A stretch of 64,000 nucleotides of DNA from Saprospiraceae bacterium (GTDB taxonomy: Bacteria > Bacteroidota > Bacteroidia > Chitinophagales > Saprospiraceae), in contig JANQLV010000005.1 of the NCBI GenBank assembly GCA_028280415.1, forward strand, positions 62,001 to 126,000, given 5' to 3'. Below, one piece after another: positions 9,004 through 17,703 of this stretch (within the stretch, counting starts at the first letter, position 1; the number at the start of each line of letters is the position of its first letter). The position numbers and the translations under genes are program-made. The notes under the pieces are model-generated. The model was not told where the DNA came from, ran no database searches, and saw nothing but the letters and a program-made list of their open reading frames with translations.

Positions 9004-11670
9004 CTAAAAAATACTAAAGGAAATAGCTTTAGTCCCTTGATTATTAGTTAATATCATATTATAAATTCCAGCCTGAAAATTTCCAAGTTCGATGGGAATT
9101 TGATTAACACCCGGAAATAAATCAAGCTTTTGTTCATAAACGGTTTTTCCAATAGCATCAATAATTTTTAAGGCATATTCATGTGCTATTTCACTTTCTA
9201 ATTGAAGAATCATTGAACCTCTGTTTGGATTTGGGAAAAGCTTATAATTGCTTAGTGTTCCCCTGGCTTCAGTATCATTTAGAATTTCAGCCGGACCGGG
9301 GATCAGATGGAAATTAGAGGCTTCGGAAAAGTGAATAAGGCTTTCTTTTTTCCCTTCATCGTAATAAATTTCCGTAATGGAACCGCTTTGGACTATTAAA
9401 GAACTGTCCGAGGGGATGCGCAGTGTTCTACCACTATTGATGAAACCCTTTACTGCTCCGGCATTTAGAAAATCTATTGCCAGATTAGTGGCTTCATCTG
9501 TGACTAACCAACCCTTGTTTTCAATAAAAAAAGAATCTCCTCTTTCAAAAAATAGAAAATCAGGCTCTTGATTTTCGTCGAAAGACAAAATACCGGCCTG
9601 GGCATTTGTTTTAAAACTCTCGAACAGTGAATTCGAGGCTATATCAATTAATTCCGTGTCATTATGAGTGAAAATTAAATCTGTATTTTGATCTCGAATT
9701 ACTTTTAATAAGGTCTGTCCGGAATCAACAGGTAATTTTTGAATCTGAGGTTCATCAATAGAATATGGAAAAAGTATGCTGGTAAATTGTGCCTTGGACA
9801 GTGGAGGGGAAGTGACCAGAAATTTATGGTGATAATCTGCGATGATACCATTATAGGTGGAATCCAGTTTTAGAGCATAACTGGCTTCGGTTTGATTGAG
9901 TTCGGTACGAACCAATAGTTGATCCTCATTTTTAGAAAGCAAAACACTGTGATTCTGACTGTTTAGTTGAACCTGTCCATTTTCATCACTTGCCTGATTC
10001 TCGCTAAGACCGCTGCAATGCATCTGGAATTGATAGGTATTGGTATTGGAGGACTCCACAAAATCCCACATAACAAAATAAGTATCGTCTACAAAAAGTG
10101 TTTTACGATTGAGATTAGCGCCTTCCCAGGCACCACTCAGCTCACCATAATCCAGTAATTCTGTATCAAAATAGTTTTCTATGAACACTTCATTATCCTC
10201 CGAGACCCACTCGCTGATCGGTGGTTTCGGGCCTTTACCATTGACTAAAATTAAATTGTGATCTGTAGCTTTATTAACGTAGGTTCTATAATTGGATCCG
10301 GTATAGCCCTCGTCTATGGCAAATACATGATGATTATAATATAGTTCAAAACTCATGGCATCCGCCTGATGGTGAGCTTTTGCACCGTAGAGCGCAATCC
10401 CGTTTTTACCAATTAAGTGCAGATAGATCGATTGCGGATCATCATATGAAGATCGGAAAACCAGACTCCCTGCATCTGGTAAAGCCTGGAACAGCGGTTC
10501 GGTATACTCACCGGGACTTATCATCGTAGAAAGCAATTGCGCACGAGTCCATATATTATACTGATCTGATACAGAAGGAATATTAAAGGCAGTTATACCT
10601 GATAAAGCCGGAAGTACGGTACTAAAGTGGGCAGGGCTATCGTGTATAGCCGGACTTCTGCCATCCGGCATTCTGATGAGCATCATCCATTTATAAAGAT
10701 TGTGAAAATCAGTATCATACCAGGGATGTTGGATGCTCCGGGTGACTCCTTCAAATTCTATATCAAATACCTGATCTGGCAGGTAATTCCACATAGCCCG
10801 GATAAATGGGAAGGCATTGACAAATCCATAATTAAAATAGCTTGGACCTTCGGCGTATCCGGCAATTACTCCGGCTTCTGAAACCCGGGGCAGTAAACCA
10901 TCAACTCTCCAAAGCAAATTGTCAAGATTCCAAAGTCCGGCCTTTAGCCAGTTCTCGGGTTGTCGGTGGGGGTTATCACTTGTGCAATCTCCCAGGACAA
11001 TAGCTGCCAGCCCTAAGGCGGCACTGGTCATCACGCCGTGATTATTGGTATTGTAAAAATAAAAGTCTATGTCAGGAAGTCCGGGAATAGGATTTGGATA
11101 ACCATCAATTGAACGAACATATAAATTACTGCTGAAAGTTTGTAATTTTTCTTTAGCTTCAGATAATTCCGAATCCGGGACGTCGGCGCCTTTTAACAGG
11201 TCATAGGCAATTAAATAATGAATGAGCTCTTTGGAGCGGAATTGCCAGCTATGGTAAAAGGACCAACCCGACTGTACTTCCACTTCTGTGTTAATCTCAT
11301 TCAATAAATGAATTGCTTTTTCAATTAGCGAAAGTTTTTCGCTTTCCGGTAAAACCGGCAAAGGGCTCTCCGGCCCCGCAGTGCGATTGACTAATACGAC
11401 AAAGGCTGCTTCCCGGGCGATCTCGGATCTTCTTCTTCGATCATTTTCAGAATTATTATCAGGGGGTATATCCAGGTTAGCAAACTGATAAATATCTTCG
11501 TAAAGCGCCAAGTTGAAAGCATTCGAAAGTGATTGGCGAACTGCTTCAATCTGCTCTTTATCAATGATCGAACGGGGGAACGATAAATCGGCATCAGCCG
11601 GATTGAAATTGCCCTGCGCAAAAAGGTGCATAGAACTTATCAATGCGATAAGCGTAAAGTGTGTTCTCAT
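9004..11670 (-). CDS. Heparinase II/III-like polysaccharide lyase, T9SS-exported
   Basis: This 888-residue protein has a signal peptide (MRTHFTLIALISSMHLFAQ). Residues about 30-390 look like the helical toroid of uronic-acid polysaccharide lyases, with NTNNHGVM near 208 (Asn and His of the usual active site) and YAEGPSYFNYGF near 272. Residues about 400-650 look like the heparinase II/III beta domain, with HHQADAMSFEL near 436, a Tyr-Arg segment and DHNLILVNG. The C-terminus (about 805-888, FPNPNRG) is a type A sorting domain. Such enzymes cleave acidic polysaccharides such as alginate, heparin or chondroitin by beta-elimination. The substrate cannot be told from the sequence. The gene follows 11742-12959 after 71 bases on the same strand, so co-transcription is possible. 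No SusC/SusD pair is nearby, so this is not a typical polysaccharide utilisation locus. Confidence 0.82.
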   Translation of the reverse strand: MRTHFTLIALISSMHLFAQGNFNPADADLSFPRSIIDKEQIEAVRQSLSNAFNLALYEDIYQFANLDIPPDNNSENDRRRRSEIAREAAFVVLVNRTAGPESPLPVLPESEKLSLIEKAIHLLNEINTEVEVQSGWSFYHSWQFRSKELIHYLIAYDLLKGADVPDSELSEAKEKLQTFSSNLYVRSIDGYPNPIPGLPDIDFYFYNTNNHGVMTSAALGLAAIVLGDCTSDNPHRQPENWLKAGLWNLDNLLWRVDGLLPRVSEAGVIAGYAEGPSYFNYGFVNAFPFIRAMWNYLPDQVFDIEFEGVTRSIQHPWYDTDFHNLYKWMMLIRMPDGRSPAIHDSPAHFSTVLPALSGITAFNIPSVSDQYNIWTRAQLLSTMISPGEYTEPLFQALPDAGSLVFRSSYDDPQSIYLHLIGKNGIALYGAKAHHQADAMSFELYYNHHVFAIDEGYTGSNYRTYVNKATDHNLILVNGKGPKPPISEWVSEDNEVFIENYFDTELLDYGELSGAWEGANLNRKTLFVDDTYFVMWDFVESSNTNTYQFQMHCSGLSENQASDENGQVQLNSQNHSVLLSKNEDQLLVRTELNQTEASYALKLDSTYNGIIADYHHKFLVTSPPLSKAQFTSILFPYSIDEPQIQKLPVDSGQTLLKVIRDQNTDLIFTHNDTELIDIASNSLFESFKTNAQAGILSFDENQEPDFLFFERGDSFFIENKGWLVTDEATNLAIDFLNAGAVKGFINSGRTLRIPSDSSLIVQSGSITEIYYDEGKKESLIHFSEASNFHLIPGPAEILNDTEARGTLSNYKLFPNPNRGSMILQLESEIAHEYALKIIDAIGKTVYEQKLDLFPGVNQIPIELGNFQAGIYNMILTNNQGTKAISFSIF

Positions 11671-11741
11671 GTATATTTATCTTCGAGGATTAAAAAATAA
11701 TAACCATCGAGGGTAGTAGAATTTGAGTGTTTGTTCTTTCC

Positions 11742-12959
11742 TTAGAGTCCAATTTTTACAAACATCGAAACTGATCTGATCCTTCTGGAATTTACACTCA
11801 TGATATAAGTTCCCGGAGCTAAATTTGAAATATCGATATCTGCTTTAATTGAACTTGCGGTAACTAAATGTTCGCTAATTATATTCTTTCGAAGATCACT
11901 AATAGTAATAATTGTTTCATGTTCCTGAACATCTTTCAATCTTACACTTAATTGCTCTGTTGCCGGATTTGGAAAATAACTATAATCCAAAGTGCCTTCT
12001 TTCTCCAGCGTAGTACTTACTGTTTCGGAAAAAGCAAATTCACCAGAATAGTCCACTTGTTTTAAACGGTAATAATTAATGCCATTATAAGGGGCATCGT
12101 CAATAAAACGGTATTCTGCACCGTTTTCTGTATCATTGCCCTGACCATTTATAGCACCAATTGTTTCAAAATTGATACCATCATCAGATCTCTGAATTTC
12201 AAAAAAGTGATTTTGTTCCTCTGTTGATGTGGCCCAGTGCAAAACAATTGCCCGGTTATCGAGTGCTTCACTATAGAAGTAAGCATAAGCTACCGGTAGC
12301 GGTCCGAGTATTTCTATTTCAGTACTGATACTGAAACTGCAACCGGTAAAATTATCAAGAGTACTTAAGGTTACGGTATAAACGCCTCCAAACTCGTAAA
12401 CATGGTTAACTGTACTTCCCATTGCAGTATTACCATCTCCGAAATCCCAGGTGTATTGAATAAATGGAATATCCAATGCAGAGAACGTTAAAACTTCATC
12501 ATTTACAGCGGCGATGGGCAAATTGGTAAAAGTGACGACGGGGCTTGAAATAATGGTAATTAAAACAATATTCGTTTCGCCAGTATAGTTGGTAAAACCT
12601 GCTCTTCGGGCACAACGCATAAAGGCTGTCGTTTGATTGAGTGCTTCCGGCTGATAGGTTTCTCCAGTGGCCCCCTGGATCATTTCCCATCCGGAAACGC
12701 CGGGAACGGATCGCATCCAAAGGTATTCAATCGGAAGAGCTGCGTTTCCTCCGGATGCCGGTGTGATACTGGTTAGCAAATCCGGAGTCTCTCCAAAGCA
12801 AATCGATTGATCCATTTCTATCGATCCTCCTGAGGTTATATTCGTGAAATAATTATGGTTAACCGGGGAGTTGGCAATCAGATTATTGTATGGGAGTGCA
12901 AAAAGAATAAACAGGCAAATAGAAAAGTAAGATTGAAGGTAAAGTTTTTTGTTAAACAT
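11742..12959 (-). CDS. Secreted PKD-domain protein, T9SS type A sorting domain
   Basis: This 405-residue protein has a hydrophobic N-terminal signal (residues about 1-30). The Cys/Arg-rich module shared with 764-3772 and 4400-8563 spans about 43-140 (SICFGETPD, YLWMRS, RCARRAG). A PKD domain with YTWDFGDGNT follows (about 142-222). Then come the pre-sorting beta-sandwich (about 225-315, FEIQRSDDG, NYYRLKQVD) and a type A sorting domain (about 325-405, YFPNPATEQ). It looks like a short version of its two larger neighbours: one module of each kind and a sorting signal. No enzymatic motif is visible. A surface adhesin or matrix protein is the most that can be inferred. Confidence 0.82.
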   Translation of the reverse strand: MFNKKLYLQSYFSICLFILFALPYNNLIANSPVNHNYFTNITSGGSIEMDQSICFGETPDLLTSITPASGGNAALPIEYLWMRSVPGVSGWEMIQGATGETYQPEALNQTTAFMRCARRAGFTNYTGETNIVLITIISSPVVTFTNLPIAAVNDEVLTFSALDIPFIQYTWDFGDGNTAMGSTVNHVYEFGGVYTVTLSTLDNFTGCSFSISTEIEILGPLPVAYAYFYSEALDNRAIVLHWATSTEEQNHFFEIQRSDDGINFETIGAINGQGNDTENGAEYRFIDDAPYNGINYYRLKQVDYSGEFAFSETVSTTLEKEGTLDYSYFPNPATEQLSVRLKDVQEHETIITISDLRKNIISEHLVTASSIKADIDISNLAPGTYIMSVNSRRIRSVSMFVKIGL

Positions 12960-13238
12960 GTTATGGGGGCTATGATCCTACTTAACAGGAAGTAAGATTA
13001 ATTAACAAATAAAATGATTCGTTTTCGGGACGGCCGATGCACAGTGGGCAAGGGGCTTAAATACTTAATTCAGATTCGTTTAGAATTAAAAAGGGATTAT
13101 TTCCCTGAAATCAGCTTTTTATTCAAATACATCGACTGACTTCATTAAGGCTAATGCAATTTCTGTTCCAAAATCATTACAAAAAATGATAATATGATTT
13201 TATTAGGAGAAATTTAACAGCTTCAAGTAATAATACTG

Positions 13239-13823
13239 TTAGGGAAGGAGTTGGTGGTAAATTTCGATTACCTGTAGAATCAGGCTTTGACTACCATCGT
13301 TTTGGATAACAAAATCCGAGCGATTAACTTTTTCTTGTTCTGGCAGTTGTTTATTAATTCGGGCCTTTACAGACTGCTCATCCGTACGATCACGTTTGAT
13401 CACTCTTTGTATCCTTATTGTCTCCGGTGCAGTCACTGCAATCATTTTATCCATATATATATAACTGCCACTTTCGAAAAAAAGAGCTGCCTCTTTAAGG
13501 GTAAACGGAACGTCTTTTTGTGCCTCATGCCAGTTATCTCCGTCTTTTTGTACAGCAGGATGAACAAGACTATTCAAGAGATTAAGCTTTGATTGCTCAT
13601 TGAAGACGATTTTGGCAAGATAACCCCGGTCGAGTTTCCCATCTTTTGTGTAAACCTGTTCACCGAAAGCTTCTTTTAATGCTTTCATAAGGTTTTGATC
13701 GTTGGCCATTAGCCATTTAGCGCGTTCATCGGCATAATAAACCGGAATACCAAGCAGTTCGAAAATTTTGCAAACTGTCGTTTTTCCACTCCCGATGCCT
13801 CCGGTGATACCGATTTTTAACAT
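13239..13823 (-). CDS. coaE: Dephospho-CoA kinase
   Basis: This 194-residue cytosolic P-loop kinase phosphorylates the 3'-hydroxyl of dephospho-CoA, the last step of coenzyme A synthesis. The start ATG at 13823 opens with MLKIGITGGIGSGKTT, a Walker A motif at residues 8-16. The family features YYADERAKWLM (the DxxA region), a lid segment with VIKRDRTDEQSVKARI, and a C-terminal NDGS segment are present. The length matches bacterial CoaE (about 200). It stands alone on the minus strand between the secreted-protein genes and the small peptide gene, and a terminator separates it from the latter. Confidence 0.95.
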   Translation of the reverse strand: MLKIGITGGIGSGKTTVCKIFELLGIPVYYADERAKWLMANDQNLMKALKEAFGEQVYTKDGKLDRGYLAKIVFNEQSKLNLLNSLVHPAVQKDGDNWHEAQKDVPFTLKEAALFFESGSYIYMDKMIAVTAPETIRIQRVIKRDRTDEQSVKARINKQLPEQEKVNRSDFVIQNDGSQSLILQVIEIYHQLLP

Positions 13824-13847
13824 GATTGGTCAATTTTGCTGCAAGGT

Positions 13848-13883
13848 AAAAAATAAAGGTGTACCGCTAATAGCAATACACCT
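13848..13883 (-). terminator. Rho-independent terminator of the small peptide gene
   Basis: A 7-bp stem (13857-13863 with 13877-13883) has a 13-nt loop. It is followed on the minus strand by TTTATTTTTTA. The tail on the plus strand is poorer. It lies 32 bases past the stop of the 40-residue peptide gene and 25 bases before the coaE start, which supports separate transcription of the peptide. Confidence 0.65.
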
Positions 13884-13915
13884 CGTTCTTTTATAAAAAC
13901 AGTAATTAGGATTAA

Positions 13916-14038
13916 TTAAGTATCTACAACATCCTGCGTACCAATATGATCATTACCACCTCTAAGCTCGTTCAGACTGACTTTACTAACAATAATATCC
14001 TTCGCCAGGTTTTGAATTCTTTCAAGTAACTTATTCAT
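13916..14038 (-). CDS. Small peptide with double-glycine leader-like motif
   Basis: ATG 14038 to TAA 13916 encodes 40 residues. The N-terminal part (MNKLLERIQNLAKDII) is an amphipathic helix, followed by SKVSLNELRGG and a 12-residue tail NDHIGTQDVVDT. The L-N-E-L-x-G-G arrangement is like the leader of double-glycine peptides cut by C39-type exporters, and like Bacteroidota natural-product precursors with an LxxxELxxIxGG leader. The tail has two Thr but no Cys or Ser, so a lanthionine product is not supported. A good terminator follows at once. No exporter, modification enzyme or immunity gene is in the window. That it is a real gene is likely; its role is inference only. Confidence 0.5.
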   Translation of the reverse strand: MNKLLERIQNLAKDIIVSKVSLNELRGGNDHIGTQDVVDT

Positions 14039-14426
14039 TTCTAATAGTTTAAAAGGTGAAGTATAAGCTGCATTCACAAATTTGTTAAGCTGGTTCAGGT
14101 TATAGGTGTTTTTATGGAAATGCGGTGTTAAAACGCTGATGTTTTATACAATGTTTTGTGATTTGATGTTTTAACATTTGTAACAAAAAGCAGCTCGTCC
14201 AAGTATACTGATAAGCATAATTTACCCGAACCTGAAATAAATCTCCTTAAAAAACGGAAGGTATAATATGTTTTCGCCTTTTGATCATTAAGGCTGTTAT
14301 TCAATTTTAATATTTCGAATATTGCGAATTGAACGACGCGAATCGACCATTAGTGAATTTTTAAATGCGGTAAACTTCATTTTGACAAGCCTTTTTCTTA
14401 CATTAGAGAAGCAAAATCCGGATATA
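14039..14426. other. Divergent intergenic region before the PorP-like gene
   Basis: About 390 bases lie between the minus-strand peptide gene and the plus-strand PorP/SprF gene, so both promoters should be here. A 9-bp inverted repeat TGTTAAAAC/GTTTTAACA spans 14126-14176 with a 33-nt spacer. The decamer tgatgtttta occurs twice between its arms. I cannot assign a convincing TTTG/TAnnTTTG pair. Confidence 0.4.
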
Positions 14427-15449
14427 TTGAAAACTAGACTTTTACTCGGCATATTTCTACTACTTAGTCTTCCAGGTTTTCGGCTGGAGGCTCAGGATAT
14501 ACACTTCTCCCAGTTTTATAACTCACCTCTGAATCTGAATCCGGCGCTGGCGGGTGTTTTTCCGGAGGATACACGTTTTATAGGTAATTACAGAAGACAA
14601 TGGGCCAGTGTCCCCGTGCCTTATCTTACTTTTTCAGGATCATATGATACCAAAATATTTAATAAAATTGCTCCCAATGGTTTCTTTGCTGTAGGTGGCG
14701 TTTTTAATTATGACCGCCAGGGACTTGCCGAACTGAGCCTTACCCAGCTCTCATTAAGTGCTTCTTATACCCATCGCTTAAGTGAATATAATTTTCTGAC
14801 AGTTGGATTTCAGCTTGGTTCTTTTAGCAGAGCCTTTAAAATTGATGATCTTACTTTTGAAAATCAGTTCAATGGAGATATTTTCGATCCCGGTCTTGAT
14901 CCCCGGGAAGATTTTGCAAATACCAACCGTACTTTTTTGGATATGGGAACTGGTATCAATTTTCATACACAAAACGATGCCGGCTTGAGTATCAATATAG
15001 GAACCGGACTGTTTCACCTGACTCGTCCGAGCCAAAATTTCTTTAATCAAACCGATGCGAGACTCCCTTTCCGTATTACCGGTCATATAACGGGGATTGC
15101 GCCTGTTCATCCAAAAATGGATTTAAGGTTTAGATTACTAAGTCAATTCCAGGGACCATATCAGGAATATCTAGGCGGAGCGGCCCTGGTATACAAGATC
15201 AGTGATATCAGAGGCAGCCAAATGGCCGTGAATTTTGGTACCAATTATCGCTATGCTGAAGAAAGTGATGCCATTATTCCTACAATCGGAGTACGCTACC
15301 TGATGTGGTATGCGGAATTGAGCTACGATATTAATGTTTCTCAATTTACGGAAGCGACGAGAGGTGCAGGAGGTCCGGAAATCGCCGTGATCTATACTAT
15401 TACCAAAGTAAAGCCCCCCAAAGCTTTTAAAGCTTGTCCAATCTTCTAA
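14427..15449 (+). CDS. PorP/SprF-family T9SS-associated outer-membrane protein
   Basis: This outer-membrane beta-barrel of the PorP/SprF family works with the type IX machinery. In Flavobacterium, SprF is needed to deliver the type B cargo SprB. No ATG precedes the mature part in this frame. A TTG start at 14427 gives a compact signal peptide (KTRLLLGIFLLLSLPGFRLEA) and 340 residues, while another TTG at 14322 would add 35 unlikely residues. The mature N-terminus QDIHFSQFYNSPLNLNPALA and the following NYRRQW segment are the family hallmark. The stop lies 26 bases before the OmpA-like gene, and three type B cargo genes follow. This makes it the probable dedicated partner of those cargoes. Confidence 0.88.
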   Translation: MKTRLLLGIFLLLSLPGFRLEAQDIHFSQFYNSPLNLNPALAGVFPEDTRFIGNYRRQWASVPVPYLTFSGSYDTKIFNKIAPNGFFAVGGVFNYDRQGLAELSLTQLSLSASYTHRLSEYNFLTVGFQLGSFSRAFKIDDLTFENQFNGDIFDPGLDPREDFANTNRTFLDMGTGINFHTQNDAGLSINIGTGLFHLTRPSQNFFNQTDARLPFRITGHITGIAPVHPKMDLRFRLLSQFQGPYQEYLGGAALVYKISDIRGSQMAVNFGTNYRYAEESDAIIPTIGVRYLMWYAELSYDINVSQFTEATRGAGGPEIAVIYTITKVKPPKAFKACPIF

Positions 15450-15475
15450 GAGATTTGTTAAATCATTTTTCAGAC

Positions 15476-17461
15476 ATGAGGCTAATTGTATTTCTGTTTT
15501 TGACATTTACTATTGGAAGCGCGCTGAATGCTCAGACTGCGAGAGCATTTGAAAAGGCTGGGGATAAAGCATTTAAGGGGAAAGATTATGGAGCAGCCTT
15601 GGAATATTACCGGAATGCTTTGGAAATGAAACCGAAAAGAATTAGTGTTTCTTATAAATATGCTGAAGTGGCCCGGCATTTTTATGCGTATGATTTTGCT
15701 ATTCAGTATTATAAAAAAGTAAAAGAAAGTAAAGAAGCTAAAAAATTTCCTTTGACGGATTACTGGTTGGGAAGAGTATACCAATCTATGGGAAATTATG
15801 AATTGGCTATTCAGTACTTAAATGCATATTTGAAAGAATCTGGAAATAGTGCTTTTGAAAAACAGGCCAGGGACGCGATCGCGTCTTGTCGATGGGCCAG
15901 TGAAAAAGTGACAAATGCGGATAGTTTACAGATTTTACAATTGAATAAACGGGTAAACAGCCCTTATTCTGAATTCGGACCATTATTGAAAGGGGATACC
16001 TTATTTTATACCTCTTTTCGATATGATAATTATAATGATGATTATGACCCTCCCCGGAAAATATCCAAAATCCTTACCTCGGTAAGAGGAGCTAAGAGCA
16101 GGCCTATAAGAAATCGTTTTAATGTAAAAGGGAAACTTACCGCGCATACTACTTTTAGTCCGGATGGGAAACGCATGTATTATACGATTTGTGAATATCA
16201 GGGCAGTATGGAAATTCGCTGTGATATTTATTATCGTGAAAAAGATAAAAAACGGAGGCGTTGGGGGAAGGCAAAAAAACTTCCTAAATCCATTAATCAG
16301 GAAGGCACCTCTACGACACATCCCAATATTGGAATTAATCCGGAAACCGGAAATGAAGTGCTTTACTTCACCAGCGATCGTGCCGGAGGAAAAGGTAAAC
16401 TGGATATTTGGTATACGGAGCGGTCGGAAAAAGGAAAGTTTGGAAAAGTGATGAATCTGGAAGCTATAAATACTGCGGAAGATGAGCTGACTCCTTTTTA
16501 TCATTTTGCCAGTAATACCTTGTTTTTTAGTTCAGATGGCAGACAAGGCATGGGCGGCTATGATATTTACAAAACCAAAAAAGAAAAGAATCAATGGACT
16601 GCTCCGGAGCATACGGGTTACCCTTTGAATAGCAGTTATAATGATGTTTATTTTTTCCTGAATGCAGATTCTACGATTGCCTATCTTTCTTCGAACCGAG
16701 AAGGTTCTATGTATTTGGAGCCTACTAACAAATCCTGCTGCAATGATATTTACAAAGTGATCATTCCACAGGCCGTACCATCCGAAACACCCGAACCTAT
16801 AGATAGCCTGGCTATTGTTATTGACATTCCCGATGTACCTGCGGAAATTGACAGCCCCGAACCAGAGGTAGAGATTCCGCCTTCTACGCTGGAAGATTTT
16901 TTACCGCTGGCCCTGTATTTCGATAATGACGAACCGGATAAACGCACCCGTAGAAATACTACCAAGAAAAGCTATTTACAGACTTATGAGCCTTATTATG
17001 CCCGTAAAGTGGAATTTCGAAAGGAGTATCCCTCCGGCCTTTCCGGTGAACAAAAGATTCAGGCAGAAGAAGCTATCGATGCTTTCTTTGAAAGAAAAGT
17101 CAAAAAAGGCGGAGATTATCTTGCTTTGTTCTCGGATATTTTACTCAAGCGATTGAAAGAAGGCGAAGAAGTAGAAATTTTTGTAAAAGGCTTTACGAGT
17201 CCCCGGGCGCAAAGTGATTATAATATTCATTTGGGGAAAAGAAGAATTAGCAGTGTCAAAAACCATTTCAAAACTTATCAAAATGGTATTTTTAAAAGTT
17301 ATCTAAAATCCGGAAAACTCATCATCACAGAACGATCATTTGGAGAAACTACTGCTAGTAATGATATCAGTGATGATTTGAATAATCAAAGACTTTCCAT
17401 TTACAGCCCGGAAGCATCTCTTGAACGCCGGGTAGAAATCGTTGAAATAATTCGGCAGTAA
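15476..17461 (+). CDS. TPR/PD40/OmpA-like T9SS-associated protein
   Basis: The start ATG 15476 gives a signal peptide MRLIVFLFLTFTIGSALNAQ and 661 residues; an upstream in-frame TTG would overlap the PorP-like gene. Residues about 20-140 form TPR repeats (FKGKDYGAALEYYRNAL). Residues about 155-430 form a PD40-type beta-propeller (FSPDGKRMYYT, YFTSDRAGGKGKLDIW, FFSSDGRQGMGGYDIY). A Pro/acidic linker leads to a C-terminal domain with LPLALYFDNDEPD and a region resembling the OmpA peptidoglycan-binding fold (VKGFTSPRAQSDYNIHLGKRR). The order recalls PorE, which ties the T9SS to peptidoglycan, but no carboxypeptidase-regulatory domain is seen. It probably forms an operon with the PorP-like gene, and the same pairing is common next to T9SS type B cargo. 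A periplasmic adaptor role is inferred. Confidence 0.85.
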   Translation: MRLIVFLFLTFTIGSALNAQTARAFEKAGDKAFKGKDYGAALEYYRNALEMKPKRISVSYKYAEVARHFYAYDFAIQYYKKVKESKEAKKFPLTDYWLGRVYQSMGNYELAIQYLNAYLKESGNSAFEKQARDAIASCRWASEKVTNADSLQILQLNKRVNSPYSEFGPLLKGDTLFYTSFRYDNYNDDYDPPRKISKILTSVRGAKSRPIRNRFNVKGKLTAHTTFSPDGKRMYYTICEYQGSMEIRCDIYYREKDKKRRRWGKAKKLPKSINQEGTSTTHPNIGINPETGNEVLYFTSDRAGGKGKLDIWYTERSEKGKFGKVMNLEAINTAEDELTPFYHFASNTLFFSSDGRQGMGGYDIYKTKKEKNQWTAPEHTGYPLNSSYNDVYFFLNADSTIAYLSSNREGSMYLEPTNKSCCNDIYKVIIPQAVPSETPEPIDSLAIVIDIPDVPAEIDSPEPEVEIPPSTLEDFLPLALYFDNDEPDKRTRRNTTKKSYLQTYEPYYARKVEFRKEYPSGLSGEQKIQAEEAIDAFFERKVKKGGDYLALFSDILLKRLKEGEEVEIFVKGFTSPRAQSDYNIHLGKRRISSVKNHFKTYQNGIFKSYLKSGKLIITERSFGETTASNDISDDLNNQRLSIYSPEASLERRVEIVEIIRQ

Positions 17462-17472
17462 GAAGTTATCAG

Positions 17473-17503
17473 TTTAAGTCTAAGTCTTAAGTCTAAGTTT
17501 AAA
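17473..17503. repeat. Degenerate aagtctaag tandem repeat
   Basis: The unit aagtct(t)aag(t) recurs three times just after the OmpA-like gene stop, and the next bases read tcgaaatacg. It lies in the non-coding 3' flank. The unit can also fold on itself, but the structure would be weak. Confidence 0.5.
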
Positions 17504-17641
17504 TCGAAATACGTCCTTTAATTAGGGAGCTTAAAGCTTGTGTTTTATTGCAATCCTTTTTGGAATGAATATTGATTTATTCCTCTCATATCAGAACAAA
17601 CCTATCCTGAAAAACTCCCCGATACTCAACAAACACATAGA

Positions 17642-17677
17642 CTATTGATACCTAACAGCAATATCAATAGCTTTTTT
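17642..17677 (+). terminator. Terminator-like hairpin just upstream of the first giant gene
   Basis: A perfect 9-bp stem CTATTGATA/TATCAATAG (17642-17650 with 17662-17670) has an 11-nt loop and is followed by CTTTTTT. It ends 27 bases before the ATG of the first giant gene and 180 bases after the OmpA-like gene. It either ends the upstream transcript or acts as an attenuator in the leader of the giant gene. Confidence 0.75.
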
Positions 17678-17703
17678 AATGGTAAAATTCGATTAAAACT
17701 TAA

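Noticed and set aside
9004-12959. A polysaccharide utilisation locus around the lyase gene
   Set aside because: There is no SusC/SusD pair, no regulator and no other carbohydrate enzyme nearby; the neighbours are non-catalytic T9SS cargo.
13916-14038. Class I lanthipeptide precursor
   Set aside because: The part after the GG motif has no cysteine, and no lanthionine-forming enzyme is in the window; only the leader-like motif is retained as an observation.
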